Below the pieces are notes generated by a model that saw only the letters and a list, made by a program, of their open reading frames with translations, was not told the DNA's origin and ran no database searches. A program made the translations under genes and the position numbers. A DNA stretch of 64,000 nucleotides. Origin: Hofstenia miamia. Its lineage: Eukaryota > Xenacoelomorpha > Acoela. Location: NCBI GenBank assembly GCA_004352715.1, contig SCFE01000004.1, positions 4,082,846-4,146,845 of the forward strand, written 5' to 3'. Shown one piece after another: positions 35,210 through 46,044 of the stretch (positions within the stretch are counted from its first letter, which is position 1; each line of letters begins with the position of its first letter).

Positions 35210-35710
35210 ATGGCAAACCTTACTTCCTTATATAACATTGCGAAAAATTCAGAAAAAATACAATTGAATGAAGTTAGTGAAAACGGAGAAGACAAGTTGT
35301 TAACTGGAACAATTCTGCATATCACCAAATGCAATAAACCCCTAGCAAGTTATCGGCCTATGATGAAAGCAGATGGGTCTAAATGCATGAAGGTTTCGGC
35401 TGCATCGGCAATATATTGCCATCTTTTTGTCCTAATTGATGTTCTTTCGTCCGGCACCTTCGTCATACTTACAAGAACGCTGAGAGAGACCATGAGACTC
35501 TTACAAATCGCAGACATTGGCATTGGATCAACTGTTTGTATCATTGAGCCTGTAAAAGAGGAGTACTTTGGAGAAGATTCAAACAATCCCATAATAGAAA
35601 CAGAGCATCCTTTACTAATTTCCAGGTCGCAGCGTACCAATGAAATTGTGGTCCCATCCGCAAGAACGTCTACAGCATTTTTTGGTTTTCGGCTTCATAA
35701 TCCATTGTAA
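35210..35710 (+). CDS. hypothetical protein, 166 aa, possibly an OB-fold-like element-encoded protein
   Basis: An uninterrupted frame starts MANLTSLYNIAKNSEKIQL and ends in TAA. The middle is a run of short beta-prone segments (LLTGTILHITKCN, IYCHLFVLID, TFVILTR) and IGIGSTVCIIEP, which could fold as an OB-type barrel. I do not recognise the family. The surroundings are transposon-rich and the locus is partly repeated in the assembly at 36469-36519, so a mobile-element origin is likely. The 36080-36178 exon downstream could belong to the same gene. Function unknown. Confidence 0.45.
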   Translation: MANLTSLYNIAKNSEKIQLNEVSENGEDKLLTGTILHITKCNKPLASYRPMMKADGSKCMKVSAASAIYCHLFVLIDVLSSGTFVILTRTLRETMRLLQIADIGIGSTVCIIEPVKEEYFGEDSNNPIIETEHPLLISRSQRTNEIVVPSARTSTAFFGFRLHNPL

Positions 35711-36030
35711 CAAGTAAGCAAGCAAAATAGGTTTACACTACAATTACTGAGATAGGTATTTCTAACCAAAAAAATTTCCATTTGGCTGAAAGTATCATTG
35801 AAAATAGAACATTTGCATAATAATCATTAATCATTTTGAATGCTACAGTAATATTCTAGTTAAATTTTTATTTTTATTAATTTTTTAATAATTGAATAAA
35901 GAATTCAATTTTTGAAGGTATTGAAAGTAAGGCGAAGAATATCAATCCAAAGGTCGCAATTACGACTGGAAATAAAGTACCGTGTAACATTCTGCAGCAG
36001 CGTTACCTTCCTCCATTAGCATGAAGTGTT

Positions 36031-36957
36031 TTCTACCACCATGCACCTGCTCAGTAGCAAATGATGTCCCTCACTAACAATGCCTGCTGAACAATTGAAA
36101 AAGATACTGTGGGAAAGATTTGGAGTTACAACCCGGGTGAAATCGCAATCAAAATTATTAGCACTTATTCGCTCCAAGGTATATCATTTTTATACTTATA
36201 TACCTGTTGAGTTCAAAAATTAGAAATTCGAAGACACTGACTGCTCAATTACTTTTAATATTTATGTGTTCGATTTTTAAACCTATATATACATTCATAG
36301 TTCTATTAATAGTTATTGATATAGTTTGATTATACAAATCTCCTCCATTAACGTACAATCTCGTCCAAAAGTTTTAGTCACTTTTACTTCAATCATTTTA
36401 TAACAACTTTATTAATCCTCCACGTTACCAATTTCAATTATTCGACCAAATTCAAATTAAATAACCANTCGGCTGCATCGGCAATATATTGCCATCTTTT
36501 TGTCCTACTTGATGTTCTTNTTCTACCACCATGCACCTGCTCAGTAGCAAATGATGTCCCTCACTAACAATGCCTGCTGAACAATTGAAAAAGATACTGT
36601 GGGAAAGATTTGGAGTTACAACCCGGGTGAAATCGCAATCAAAATTATTAGCACTTATTCGCTCCAAGGTATATCATTTTTATACTTATATACCTGTTGA
36701 GTTCAAAAATTAGAAATTCGAAGACACTGACTGCTCAATTACTTTTAATATTTATGTGTTCGATTTTTAAACCTATATATACATTCATAGTTCTATTAAT
36801 AGTTATTGATATAGTTTGATTATACAAATCTCCTCCATTAACGTACAATCTCGTCCAAAAGTTTTAGTCACTTTTACTTCAATCATTTTATAACAACTTT
36901 ATTAATCCTCCACGTTACCAATTTCAATTATTCGACCAAATTCAAATTAAATAACCA
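36031..36957. other. 437-bp sequence repeated around single-N contig joins (probable assembly duplication)
   Basis: Sequence 36031-36467 is repeated at 36521-36957. Between the single Ns at 36468 and 36520 sits a 51-bp copy of 35397-35447 with one mismatch. This is a typical unmerged-overlap artefact, and the true locus probably has one copy. Confidence 0.85.
36080..36178 (+). CDS. possible coding exon with a SAP-like helix pair
   Basis: A 33-codon open stretch reads MPAEQLKKILWERFGVTTRV then KSQSKLLALIRSK, ending at a good donor (CCAAG|GTATAT). The spacing of Leu and basic residues resembles a SAP-type DNA-binding motif. It has an upstream in-frame stop, so it may be a first exon. The partner exons are uncertain. 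The same exon reappears at ~36570-36668 through the assembly duplication. Low confidence. Confidence 0.3.
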
Positions 36958-37138
36958 TTACACTGCAAAATATAGAAGATTACTGCATGCGCTGATAGTC
37001 AACTTTTGTGTTAACAACCAGTAAACAGCCGTGTATAAGTTTTAGTCACTTTTCTAATGTGGATGTGTTTGAATATATTTGTCAATATTTGACAGGTTTT
37101 TGCTCTTTTTATGCCAAATTAAACAGAAGCAACCAGTT

Positions 37139-37622
37139 TATGAAGCTATGGGTCGTATTACACCTGAGAAACGTCACGAAGTTCTTGATTTATTTCGTTC
37201 CGGGCAGAATAGGTTTAAAATTGCCAAACAATTTTCTCCAATAGCAATTCGCCATATCGTTAAAAAGCACCTAAGTTGATTGTCAGTTGTCCTCCTATTC
37301 TGACGACCAAACAAAAACGAATAATTGTTCAAGAATCAAAGAAAACGCCCACTTTAACCGCAGCACAAGTCCGGTCAGTGATTGATTTAATCACTGTTAT
37401 ATAAGTAGACACTACAAAAAGAGTTTTACGAGGTGAGGGGTCTTTGGCCGAATAGCAGCCAAAAAACCACTTCTCACTTTGGCACATAAAAGAAAAAGAT
37501 TAACATATTGCAGAGACAGGTACATGTGGCGTTTTGGAAATTGGAGCAAGCACATCTTCACAGATGAGTGCTTGTTGTCTGTAGGCGAACGATTTAGGAA
37601 ATACGTCCGTAGACGTTGTTAA
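37139..37622 (+). pseudogene. truncated Tc1/mariner-like transposase fragment
   Basis: The N-terminal helix-turn-helix region (AMGRITPEKRHEVLDLFRSG) is followed after a frame change by TKQKRIIVQESKKTPTLTAA and QVRSVIDLI. A later frame holds HIFTDECLLSVGERFRKYVRRR, giving the first catalytic Asp block. The sequence ends there, and the second and third catalytic blocks are missing. Several frameshifts and stops are present. It is unrelated in detail to the Tc1-like copy at 2.2 kb. Confidence 0.7.
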
Positions 37623-37953
37623 ATTATTTGTATTGGTTATTTAATCAGTTGAAAAAAATTGAAAATCAGAAAAATCATGCCAATGACACAAACCCGCAAT
37701 TTCAAGGGACTCCTCAAGAGAAAATTGCTAGGAAAGAGCAAGTCATCATCCAAACACATAGTAAATTTTGTTTGAAAATTTAGAAATAACAATTATTTAG
37801 AAAACAATCCTCGGAACAAGCCAATCGAAGAGAATGCCACAACGCCTCCTCAAGGCAATGGGTTGTGAAACTCAAAAAGTTGGACGTGGAGGTAAAATTA
37901 GAATCTAANGAGTAATTGCAGAAAGAAATGAGTTGCATTTCGACAAAAGGCGA

Positions 37954-37984
<31 letters not shown>

Positions 37985-38547
37985 AGTTTGTACTTTGCGC
38001 TCACAATTTTAGATTAATCTCCAGATTTGTGTAAAAAATATGAAAAGCTAAAAAAGGCGTTATTTAGAGCCAAATCGTCTCCAAAGTCAATATACTTAAC
38101 GCAAAATTCTTTGACAATGCATTCAACAAAATTTGTATACCCATCGGTTTGTTGAAATACATTAAGATTATTGTTTCTTACCCTAAAATTTTTTTCAACT
38201 TCAGTAATTTCTTTAAAAAATTATTACAGTTAGGCATAATTGTAAAGAAAAATAGCGTTGCTTGATTTAGAATGGAAGAGTTCAATTTAATATGCGCCTT
38301 AAATTTTGAAATGGACTTGGTAAAATGATAATTTATTGATGCAAAAGTTGTAAAAAAATAAGTTAGACTAGCCAAATATTGAATTTAATTTTAAAAAAAT
38401 TATTGAGGAAATGTATATTTACTTAGCAGCAAAAATATTTTGTATATTACTTACCGCCAAATATAAATGTGTATATATAAACATAATTGCTTGAAAAGAC
38501 AATTTTTATAATAACAGTCTAAATTGTAAAATTAATATAAATTTTAG
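37623..38547. other. AT-rich region with a (TA)n tract and faint coding-like remnant
   Basis: At 37680-37905 the reading frames show Lys/Glu/Gln-rich stretches (e.g. WVVKLKKLDVEVKLE) broken by stops and a single N at 37909. A (TA)n tract follows at 37953-37982. No family can be assigned. Confidence 0.35.
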
Positions 38548-38644
38548 GTGCAACAGTTCACAATCTAAGAATAGGCGTGCAAAAATCGACATTCCATGAA
38601 GTAGATACTCTAGTTCTACAGGCTGGTGGAAACGATATTGGCCA
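38548..38644 (+). CDS. exon of an SGNH-hydrolase-like gene (GGND block), split by a LINE
   Basis: The exon is bounded by AAATTTTAG and CCA|GTAAGT. It encodes ATVHNLRIGVQKSTFHEVDT then LVLQAGGNDIG, equivalent to block III (GxND) of SGNH/GDSL hydrolases. It parallels VVLVQWGGNDLA of the gene at 44781-45357. The GTSH-type block I exon expected upstream was not found. A minus-strand LINE fragment now occupies ~39100-40640, before the next recognisable exon. Splice phases of the two exons do not match by one base, so the gene is probably broken or an exon is missing. Confidence 0.5.
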
Positions 38645-39099
38645 GTAAGTCAAATTTTAACAAAAATTTCAAACCAATTAAATAAATATATTGCCTTTTT
38701 TCACACTTTACATATAATTTCCATAAATTCATTGCGATTTACACTAAGACTTAGCAATTAGATAAATCACTTTAAAATTCTTTTTAAATTTTTTTACTAC
38801 ATCAATTTTATTTTTCAAAAGTGTTAACCATGGTTTAATTTCATATTCTCGAGAAATAATCGAAATTTTAGAAAGGATTTTAAATAACCTAATAAATTAT
38901 AAAATTGATTACATATTAGTTTTCGAGATTTTTTCTTTGAATTTTTCTATCGATTCTGATGTTGAACAAACGAAAAACGTTGTTAATTACGGTTTCGTGG
39001 AGATAACGTGAAAATTTACTGTTCTTGCAAACTGGATACAATTAAAATACAAACTAAGTAAATAATATATAATAAAATTCAAAGCAAATTTATTTCAGT

Positions 39100-40640
39100 A
39101 AAACTAGTACAAGCTAGAAAATACAAGCCAAATATATTTACAAAATAATAAATAATATATATATAATATAAATATGTATGTGAGTGCATATGCGTGGCTT
39201 TCTTATACTATAAAAAGTTTTCAAATGAGTGTAGTGTATTATTATCGTTAAGTATGTATTGCCTATTAAAGAAAAACATTCGCAATTTCTTTTTGAATTA
39301 TTTGTAATTTTTTTCAATTTTAATTTCGCTATTTAAGTTATTCCATAATTTAGTTGCTGTGTGGTGAAAACTATTTGAGTGGTAATCCAAGCGTAAAAAT
39401 GTTTGAGAACGTTCATATATTTTAATGTATTGCTTTAAAAACGAAATTGCTGCTTTACCAAATTTCAATTTGAATAATGCTGATAAGATATGAATTTAAA
39501 TTTGGTAGTAAGGAGATAATATTTTGTATTTTAGTCAATAGTTGGATGCATTATGTTTTTGAGCGAAATTGAGTGTTTTAAGGGACCAATTGAAAGTCTT
39601 AGAGAGAATCATGTGATATTTTGAATTAATATTTGTAAAGAGAAATGAGCACTATTGAAAGTGTGATAAGCAGATTGCATTTATTATTTGTTTGTGGTAT
39701 ATATTTGCAATATTTCGAAGATGATAAAAATACCTAACACCAGAAGGCATTTTTTAATTTTGTCATTAAAAAATGTTCGAAATTTAAATCATTGTCAATT
39801 TCAACACCTAAATAGTTTATTGATTCACTGCTTTATTGGTACTTGATTTATATTTAGTTCAATGTTTTTTGTGCGATTTTTGTATGTCTTAGGGTAGAAT
39901 ACTATAAATTGTGTTTTTTCAATATTTTACTTTCAATTAATATTTGAGAAGTAATTTGTTAAGTGCTCAATATCGTTTTAGAGATTTTTAGTTGCATTAA
40001 AAGCGTCTATATCAGTACTTATGAGGCAGGTATCATCTGCATATTGATAAATTTTACTGTTTTTTTACCTGTTCAGTTATGTCATTAACATAGATTGCAA
40101 AAGGATGGGTCCGAGAACTGTGCCTCTGGAACCCCACGGTCAATTATGATATATTTTGATTTTTGCCATTAAGTATAACTCGTTGCTGTCGATTTTTAAA
40201 GAAGTTCATTATCAATTTAGTAGATTTGTCATCAAAATTACAATTAATTATTTTGTCTTCAAGTATGTCAAAATTAATTGAGTTCTCAAATCAAGAAAAG
40301 TAACGCAACTACATTTATTATTGGCTAAATTTTATTTGTTCTGTTATTGATAAAATTGCATCTTGACTGCTATGACCATTACGAAAACCAAATTGTTTTT
40401 TCGAGAGAATGTTTTCATTTGTCAAATACGCGTTTATTTGACTATTTAGTAATTTTTCGAACAATTTACTAAATGGGTGATTAATACAAATGGGTCAATA
40501 ATTTTGTTCGTTTAGTGGGTCACCTTTTTTAAATAGAGGGGTTATGTTTGATTTCTTAAAATTATTCAGGAATGCATTATCAATAATACATTGGTTAAAT
40601 GCAAATAACAGATGTTCACCAAAGATATGAAAATGACGTT
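39100..40640 (-). pseudogene. non-LTR retrotransposon (LINE) reverse-transcriptase fragment
   Basis: On the minus strand from ~40560 downward the conserved RT start reads ITPLFKKGDPLNEQNY, then PFSKLFEKLLNSQINAYL and QFGFRNGHSSQDAI. Lower down come VPQG-like and FAIYVNDITEQ segments (~40120) and YLGVEIDNDLNF (~39810). These are RT palm and thumb blocks in the right order for a CR1/Jockey-type LINE. There are many stops and frame changes, and no endonuclease domain was seen, so it is 5'-truncated and dead. It is inserted between two exons of the SGNH-like gene. Confidence 0.8.
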
Positions 40641-40710
40641 TAATAATAAAGATTGGAAAAAATCAAATTTTAATTAAAGGTCATTGGTTAATTGTAATTC
40701 TGTGATATGT

Positions 40711-40908
40711 TCAGGTATAGAGATCCTCGGCGATTTGGAAAAGATGTGTGAAATTGTAAAGCATAACAAACGAACAATCATAATACCAATATTCTCTGCT
40801 AGATATAGGAACCTAATTACTAGGTACAACTTACAATTATTAACTGTACTAGCCGACCTCAGGCCTACGGGTTACAATGTGGATCAACGAATATCATCTA
40901 ATAGATGA
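40711..40908 (+). pseudogene. C-terminal exon of the interrupted SGNH-hydrolase-like gene
   Basis: The open frame GIEILGDLEKMCEIVKHNKR then TIIIPIFSARYRNLITRYN follows an AG acceptor-like site (TTCAGGTATAG) and ends TGA at 40906-40908. The helix followed by a beta-strand (TIIIPIF) is in the position where SGNH proteins have their post-GxND helix and strand, comparable with NNKVVYIGDITRPSV in the 44.8-kb gene. It is out of phase by one base with the 38548 exon. Confidence 0.4.
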
Positions 40909-40989
40909 GGTTCATATAAACTTAAGTGGACCGTATACTAAATCACTTCAAAATTTTCGGTTTTTCAAAAAGTAATTAAATTTATACGC

Positions 40990-41440
40990 AACAAACTTCC
41001 TCACAACATGCAATTAAAATTTTTAATATATTATATTTTCAAACAAATTTTCAATGTTTGTGTCAATAAATTTTGACATAGTATATAAATAAATAAAAAA
41101 AATGCATTTTTTTCTAAGTTTGCTTTAATGAATTTTAAATTAACACTGTTTTGATACAAATTTTGAATTAGCATAATTAAAAAAAGTTTTTTTCACTTGT
41201 TGGTTAACTAATGTCAACAAATTTTGACATAATAAATTGTGAATATAAAAAACATCGAATTTTCATGAATTTAGTTAATTTACTTAATAGTTGTACTGAA
41301 TCTATTCAAATTGCAAATTAATATAAATAGAAAACTGTTTTCTGCAAATTTAGTTCGTTAAAGTCAATAAATATTGACAAAATAGTGATTTATTGTGAAA
41401 ACGCATTTAAAATGTAATGTGAAGAATTTTGCGCAAATAC
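40990..41440. repeat. tandem ~150-bp repeats with TGTCAA-N6-TTGACA palindrome
   Basis: Three copies of an AT-rich unit are spaced 150-151 bp apart, each with a TGTCAAxAAATTTTGACA-type palindrome at 41061, 41212 and 41362 (the last slightly degenerate). Flanking words such as TTTGAATTAxCATAATTA also recur. Confidence 0.7.
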
Positions 41441-41951
41441 GCTGCATCTCGTATCGCGTTTCTAGCAGCCAATTAAATTTATGCTTTTATTTGTAAATTT
41501 GCAACCCCAATCATAGGGTAAGGGGGGGGGTAAAACGGACACTGAGTGTGAATGATGATTTATTACGTAATATGAGCCTTGTACTAGCGGCAATGCTGAC
41601 TAGCATTGCCAACACGTTACGTATGGCTCTTACGTGATTGGCTAACGTAGATTTAGCTCATTTCTACCGCGATCATTATTGACTGAGTGCGTGCATTGTT
41701 AAGTTTAACACACATTACATACATACAAGTCAACATTTCAACAAATCTACACGGGAAGCACTACAGGTAAGCATTAACATGTATACATTTTCTGAAAGGT
41801 CATGAAACGTAGAAATCAAAAATTGTGCTCCTAAAACTGTTGCCTATGGACAATTGTAGCTAAGAACTGCTTACGATAGTCGTTTTATGGTGGGGTAAAA
41901 CGGTCAATTTTCTCCATATTCTGGTTTGTTTGAGACACGAGAGGCGTGGCA

Positions 41952-43754
41952 ATGGTACGGAACTACAAGAAAACGACAGATAGAGGGCAGTATGGCCAAA
42001 AAGCGTTGCAGGAAGCAGTCAAAATGATTCGTGAGGACAAAATTCGTCTAGCGGCTGCCGTCATAGAGTACAAAATACCAAGTACCACACTGATCAGGCA
42101 CCTCAAAGGGTCCGTCGGTCCAGTTGGTCGCCTCCCTGTTTTGAGTGAGCGTCAAGAAACATGTTTGAAGGAAAGAATTTTTTATCTTGCCGACAAAGGT
42201 TTCCCAATATCAATTGACTCTTGTCAGATTATGGCCTACAAATTCGCAAGTACTCTCAACCGCCGTAAACAACTCCTGGGATGTTTGCCTGAAACGTGGA
42301 AAATCAAGCAGAAAGCCACAAAGTACTGGTGGCAAGGGTTTAAAAANGTACCACACTGATCAGGCACCTCAAAGGGTCCGTCGGTCCAGTTGGTCGCCTC
42401 CCTGTTTTGAGTGAGCGTCAAGAAACATGTTTGAAGGAAAGAATTTTTTATCTTGCGGACAAAGGTTTCCCAATATCAATTGACTCTTGTCAGATTATGG
42501 CCTACAAATTCGCAAGTACTCTCAACCGCCGTAAACAACTCCTGGGATGTTTTAAAAAACGGAATAACGACCTATCATTACGGGTGGCGGAAAATTTATC
42601 TAACTCTCGCGCTCAGGCCTTCAATGAAGAACGAATAACAGACTTTTTTAATCAAGTCAAAGAATTGATAGACAAACACGAGCTACAGGAGTTGCCTTCT
42701 CTTATATATAATTCCGATGAAACAGGACTAAGTACAGTGCCAAATTCTGCCAAGAGAGGGATAGCCAAAAAGGGTACACGCGAGGTGCAAAAAATCGGTG
42801 CTGGGGAACGTGGCTGTCAATACAACCCTGATACCATGCTTTAATGCCAGTGGATCATTCATTCCCTCGTTTCTAATTTTTAAAGGAAATGTTCCACCGT
42901 CCGATGACCTTTATCCTACAGGTACCCGCGTGTGTTGCAGCAAATCTGGTTACGTTGATTCTGACATTTTTCTCGAATACTTGAAACACTTCAATGCACA
43001 CAGAGTAAAATTTTTTGATAAAAAGTGTATTTTAATTCTTGATGGCCACAGCACACATATGATACTTGATGCAATTGAGTATTGTATTAAAGAGGGAATC
43101 GAACTCTTGTGCATCCCACCACATACGTCGCACCGTCTTCAGCCCCTAGATACCCACTTCAATGGGCCATTGAAAAAATGTTGGAGTGAAGAACTCCAGA
43201 ATTTCTTGACTTCGGCAGACCGCATCAGGATTACTAAAAATGAATTTCACGAAATCTTTAAAGTTGTTTGGCCCTCTGTTACGGCAGATAGGAGCGTTAC
43301 TGTTAAAGCTTTTCAACATTGTGGTATATTTCCAGTGAAAAATACTGTTTCCGAAGAAGAATTTTCAAAATCAACAATTTTTGAGTTTCCCACAGTTTCC
43401 ACCCCTGTGTCACAACAAAGAGCTACACCACAGACGGATGACTCTGCGTGTCTGAGAAATATAATGAACACACCCCAGAAAAAAGGCAACCCAACTCATG
43501 TGAAAAAGCACCTGGCAAATGTGACATCAATTGAACTATTCGAGGAGCGACGGCAAAGAGCAAAAGTTAAGGGGACCAAGAATAAAAGTTCGAGGTCGAT
43601 GGGTTCTGGAACCAACTCAGTCTCAAGTTTTTGTGACATATGCGGCGTGGTTTATGGTGATGGAAACAAAGAAGATTTTTTCAAATGCACGAGCTGTGTT
43701 TCTTGGGTCTGTGAGAATTGTTTTGGAAGCATGTATTGCATGGACTGCGCATAA
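41952..43754 (+). CDS. Tigger/pogo-family transposase (one frameshift plus an assembly artefact)
   Basis: It begins MVRNYKKTTDRGQYG with a psq/CENP-B-type helix-turn-helix (LAAAVIEYKIPSTTLIRHLK). The DDE core has NSDETGL (Asp at 42716-42718), LILDGHSTH (Asp at 43041-43043) and HRLQPLDTHF (Asp at 43149-43151), a DD35D spacing. The C-terminus has a Cys-rich finger (CDICG...CTSC...CENC...CMDC). The frame change at 42347 is caused by a duplicated 205 bp (42082-42286 = 42348-42552) and is probably artefactual. A second change near 42815 looks real or is a base error. All catalytic residues are present, so this copy is recent and near-intact. Confidence 0.88.
42082..42552. other. 205-bp sequence duplicated at single-N join (42347)
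   Basis: 42082-42286 equals 42348-42552. The 60 bases before the N are unique and, if moved after one copy, would restore continuity with the following coding sequence. This is an unmerged contig overlap. Confidence 0.88.
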
Positions 43755-43786
43755 TACATATTTTGCGCTCTCAGATGCTTTAAACT

Positions 43787-44180
43787 TGCTTCTTTATCAT
43801 TTAAGTGACTTTTAATGTTGTTAAATTACATTTTTCAGCTTCTGTTAAAAATTGACCGTTTTGCCCCCTCATGTCCGTTTTGCCCCACCTAGCAAAGGAC
43901 ACTAGAGTACTAATTGCATTTTTTAAATCTTAGGTATTGACAAAGTTGGCAATTTAATGTTTGGAGTAGAGCCTATATGTTTNTGCTTCTTTATCATTTA
44001 ATTGACTTTTAATGTTGTTAAATTACATTTTTCAGCTTCTGTTAAAAATTGACCGTTTTGCCCCCCTCATGTCCGTTTTACCCCACCTAGCAAAGGACAC
44101 TAGATTACTAATTGCATTTTTTAAATCTTAGGTATTGACAAAGTTGGCAATTTAATGTTTGGAGTAGAGCCTATATGTTT
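43787..44180. other. ~196-bp sequence duplicated at single-N join (43983)
   Basis: 43787-43982 is repeated at 43984-44180 with a few substitutions and a C-run length difference. The differences suggest two haplotypes joined rather than one sequence read twice. Confidence 0.82.
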
Positions 44181-44780
44181 AAAGAATGCAAAATTGTAGC
44201 CCCCACGGTGCAAAAATTAAAAATTATAGGCAATTCGCAGGCATACTGTCCGTTTTACCCCCCTTTACCCTAATTAGTCTATATGATTATCAATTTGCAT
44301 GCGGTTTGATTTGTGTAATGTTATACTTTTATAATTTATTTATATCTGCTATGCATAGATAATTAATGTGGTATTAAAAAACGTTTTTAAATTTTTCATA
44401 GTATATTCTTTTACTTATAATGCCTAGATATTTTATTTTAGTTGGCAAATTATGAACTATTTACACGTTTTATTTGATAAAACAGGCGTTATTGTCGATC
44501 AACGGACTCTAGTTTATAAACAAATTGTTGCCATGTCAACTATGTTTATGACGTCACTAGACATGTTAAAATGTATTAGGTCATTATTATGACGTGTTAT
44601 TTATTGTTTATCATTGTCATGCTTGCGCAATTAGAAATAATTTGATTATACAGTTAAATTTGAATAAGTAAGTCGTATTTTACATGCTAGTTGCGAATAA
44701 TGTTTCTAGATTGCAGGATTCTGCTATTGTGCTAATTGGGTTAATGAATTGACTATTGGTTTTTATGTTATATTTTAGGA

Positions 44781-45357
44781 ATGAGTGTTGCAATAATTGG
44801 CACTAGCCATATTAATAGAGCTAGAAAATATTTTGGGACGGATGTTGTGGTGTTTAAGCAACCCGGTGGGCAATTACAGTATGATCGTATAACATATAAG
44901 AAAACCTTTAGTGATCTTTGTGTAAGTTATTTAATATAGGTTGAATTTACATAAGCTATATCTTAGAAATCTGTTAAAGGGTTCAGTGTAGTGTTAGTGC
45001 AGTGGGGTGGCAACGATTTGGCATCCACCGCCAATGTTTGCCGTGTAGCCTGCACTATGGCCAACTGCATGCGAAGGTTGCAGAAAGTTAGATCTGCGTT
45101 TTAATTTTAAAGATATGTATATTATATTTTAGGCAAACAATAAGGTTGTGTATATTGGCGATATCACGCGGCCATCTGTGGCATCGAGATTGCCTATTTT
45201 AATAGGCTTTTTAAAAAAACAATTTATCTGCGAGATTGTCCACAGAAGAATGTCAGAGCTGAAGGTTTTTGAGGGGAGAATCACTTGCCATTTACGGACT
45301 TATAAAGGAATGGCACGTGATATTAATGTTGTCATGAAGCGGCATCTTGAGAAGTAA
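44781..45357 (+). CDS. SGNH/GDSL-hydrolase-like protein, three exons, inside TIR element
   Basis: Exons 44781-44921, 44967-45086 and 45133-45357 (141+120+225 nt) join in phase 0 to 161 codons plus stop. The introns are 45 and 46 nt (TGT|GTAAGT...CTTAG and AAA|GTTAGA...TTTAG). Block I reads SVAIIGTSHINRA, with GTSH in place of the GDS(L) nucleophile motif. Block III is VVLVQWGGNDLAS. A beta-strand KVVYIGDITRPSV follows. A block V Asp-x-x-His is not obvious. YR retrotransposons such as Ngaro are known to carry SGNH-like ORFs of unclear role, so a transposon-encoded hydrolase is plausible. It lies between ~115-bp TIRs. Catalytic activity is not established. Confidence 0.7.
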
Positions 45358-45857
45358 CCAGTTGGTGTTATAGTAGACTCTCCAAGTTTACAGTAGGGGT
45401 GGACTCCCCAACATTTTTGCAGTAGAGGTTAGTATGTGTGCTATGTGATTGTCTCTGAAGTGAGTTTGAGTAGATTTTGTTTGTTATATATATATATATA
45501 TATAAGTATTTAGGTTCGCGATCACATTCTTTAAAGGTATGTATGGTTTGTTGCAGGATAGGACTAAATACTTCAACCATATAAAAAGTTTGCAATAATA
45601 GTTGCACTTAGCAGTGGTTAAAGTATTTGGTGAAGGCTTCTGCAGTTCCGTTAAGCCTAACGCGCCTTGTGTGGAAACCTACTGGGTGGCGTGGAAGATC
45701 TGCACTTTATCAATGTTTTATATAATATATTTAGTAGAACCCAATTTTTGACTGCACACTGCCGGATTCATTAAGATGCTGGAACACACATCGCGACAAA
45801 ATGAATACCAATCTACTGCTGCATGATGTCCGATGTCACATTGGATCATTGCTTTAC

Positions 45858-46044
45858 ATGTTATATTTTAGGAATGAGTGTTGCAATAATTGGCACTAGC
45901 AATATTAAAATGCAAATCCATTCGCAATTAGACTGGTTTTGGCAAAACTGCAGAGCTCTTTCCTCTGTACCTGCAATATCTATTAAATTGAAAAAAGAAA
46001 AACCACCACGACGTGCCATAGTAACAAGACTAAAAATACTGTAA
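45858..46044 (+). pseudogene. duplicated first-exon fragment of the SGNH-like gene
   Basis: About 50 bp (45858-45907) repeat the acceptor and start of the SGNH-like gene (44765-44814), reading GMSVAIIGTSNI instead of GTSHI. The frame then continues into unrelated sequence to a stop at 46044 (…PPRRAIVTRLKIL). It may be an alternative first exon remnant or a small local duplication within the TIR element. Confidence 0.5.

Larger units (their letters stand above)
41516..44270 (+). mobile_element. Tigger/pogo-type DNA transposon with TIRs and TA target duplication
   Basis: The left end GGGTAAGG...GTAAAACGGACA (41516-41540) and the inverted right end (TGTCCGTTTTAC...TTTACCC, 44247-44270) form a ~25-bp TIR. 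TA lies on both outer sides (41514-41515 and 44271-44272). A second, inner inverted pair of GGGG(T/C)AAAACGGTCAATTTT occurs at 41892 and 43850-43867, and further copies lie in the 3' region, plausible transposase-binding sites. The length is inflated by two assembly duplications at the single Ns 42347 and 43983. Confidence 0.9.

Noticed and set aside
41946-41951. GTG start six bases upstream for the Tigger transposase
   Set aside because: The family normally begins MVRxYxRKTDRG at the ATG 41952, which is used instead.
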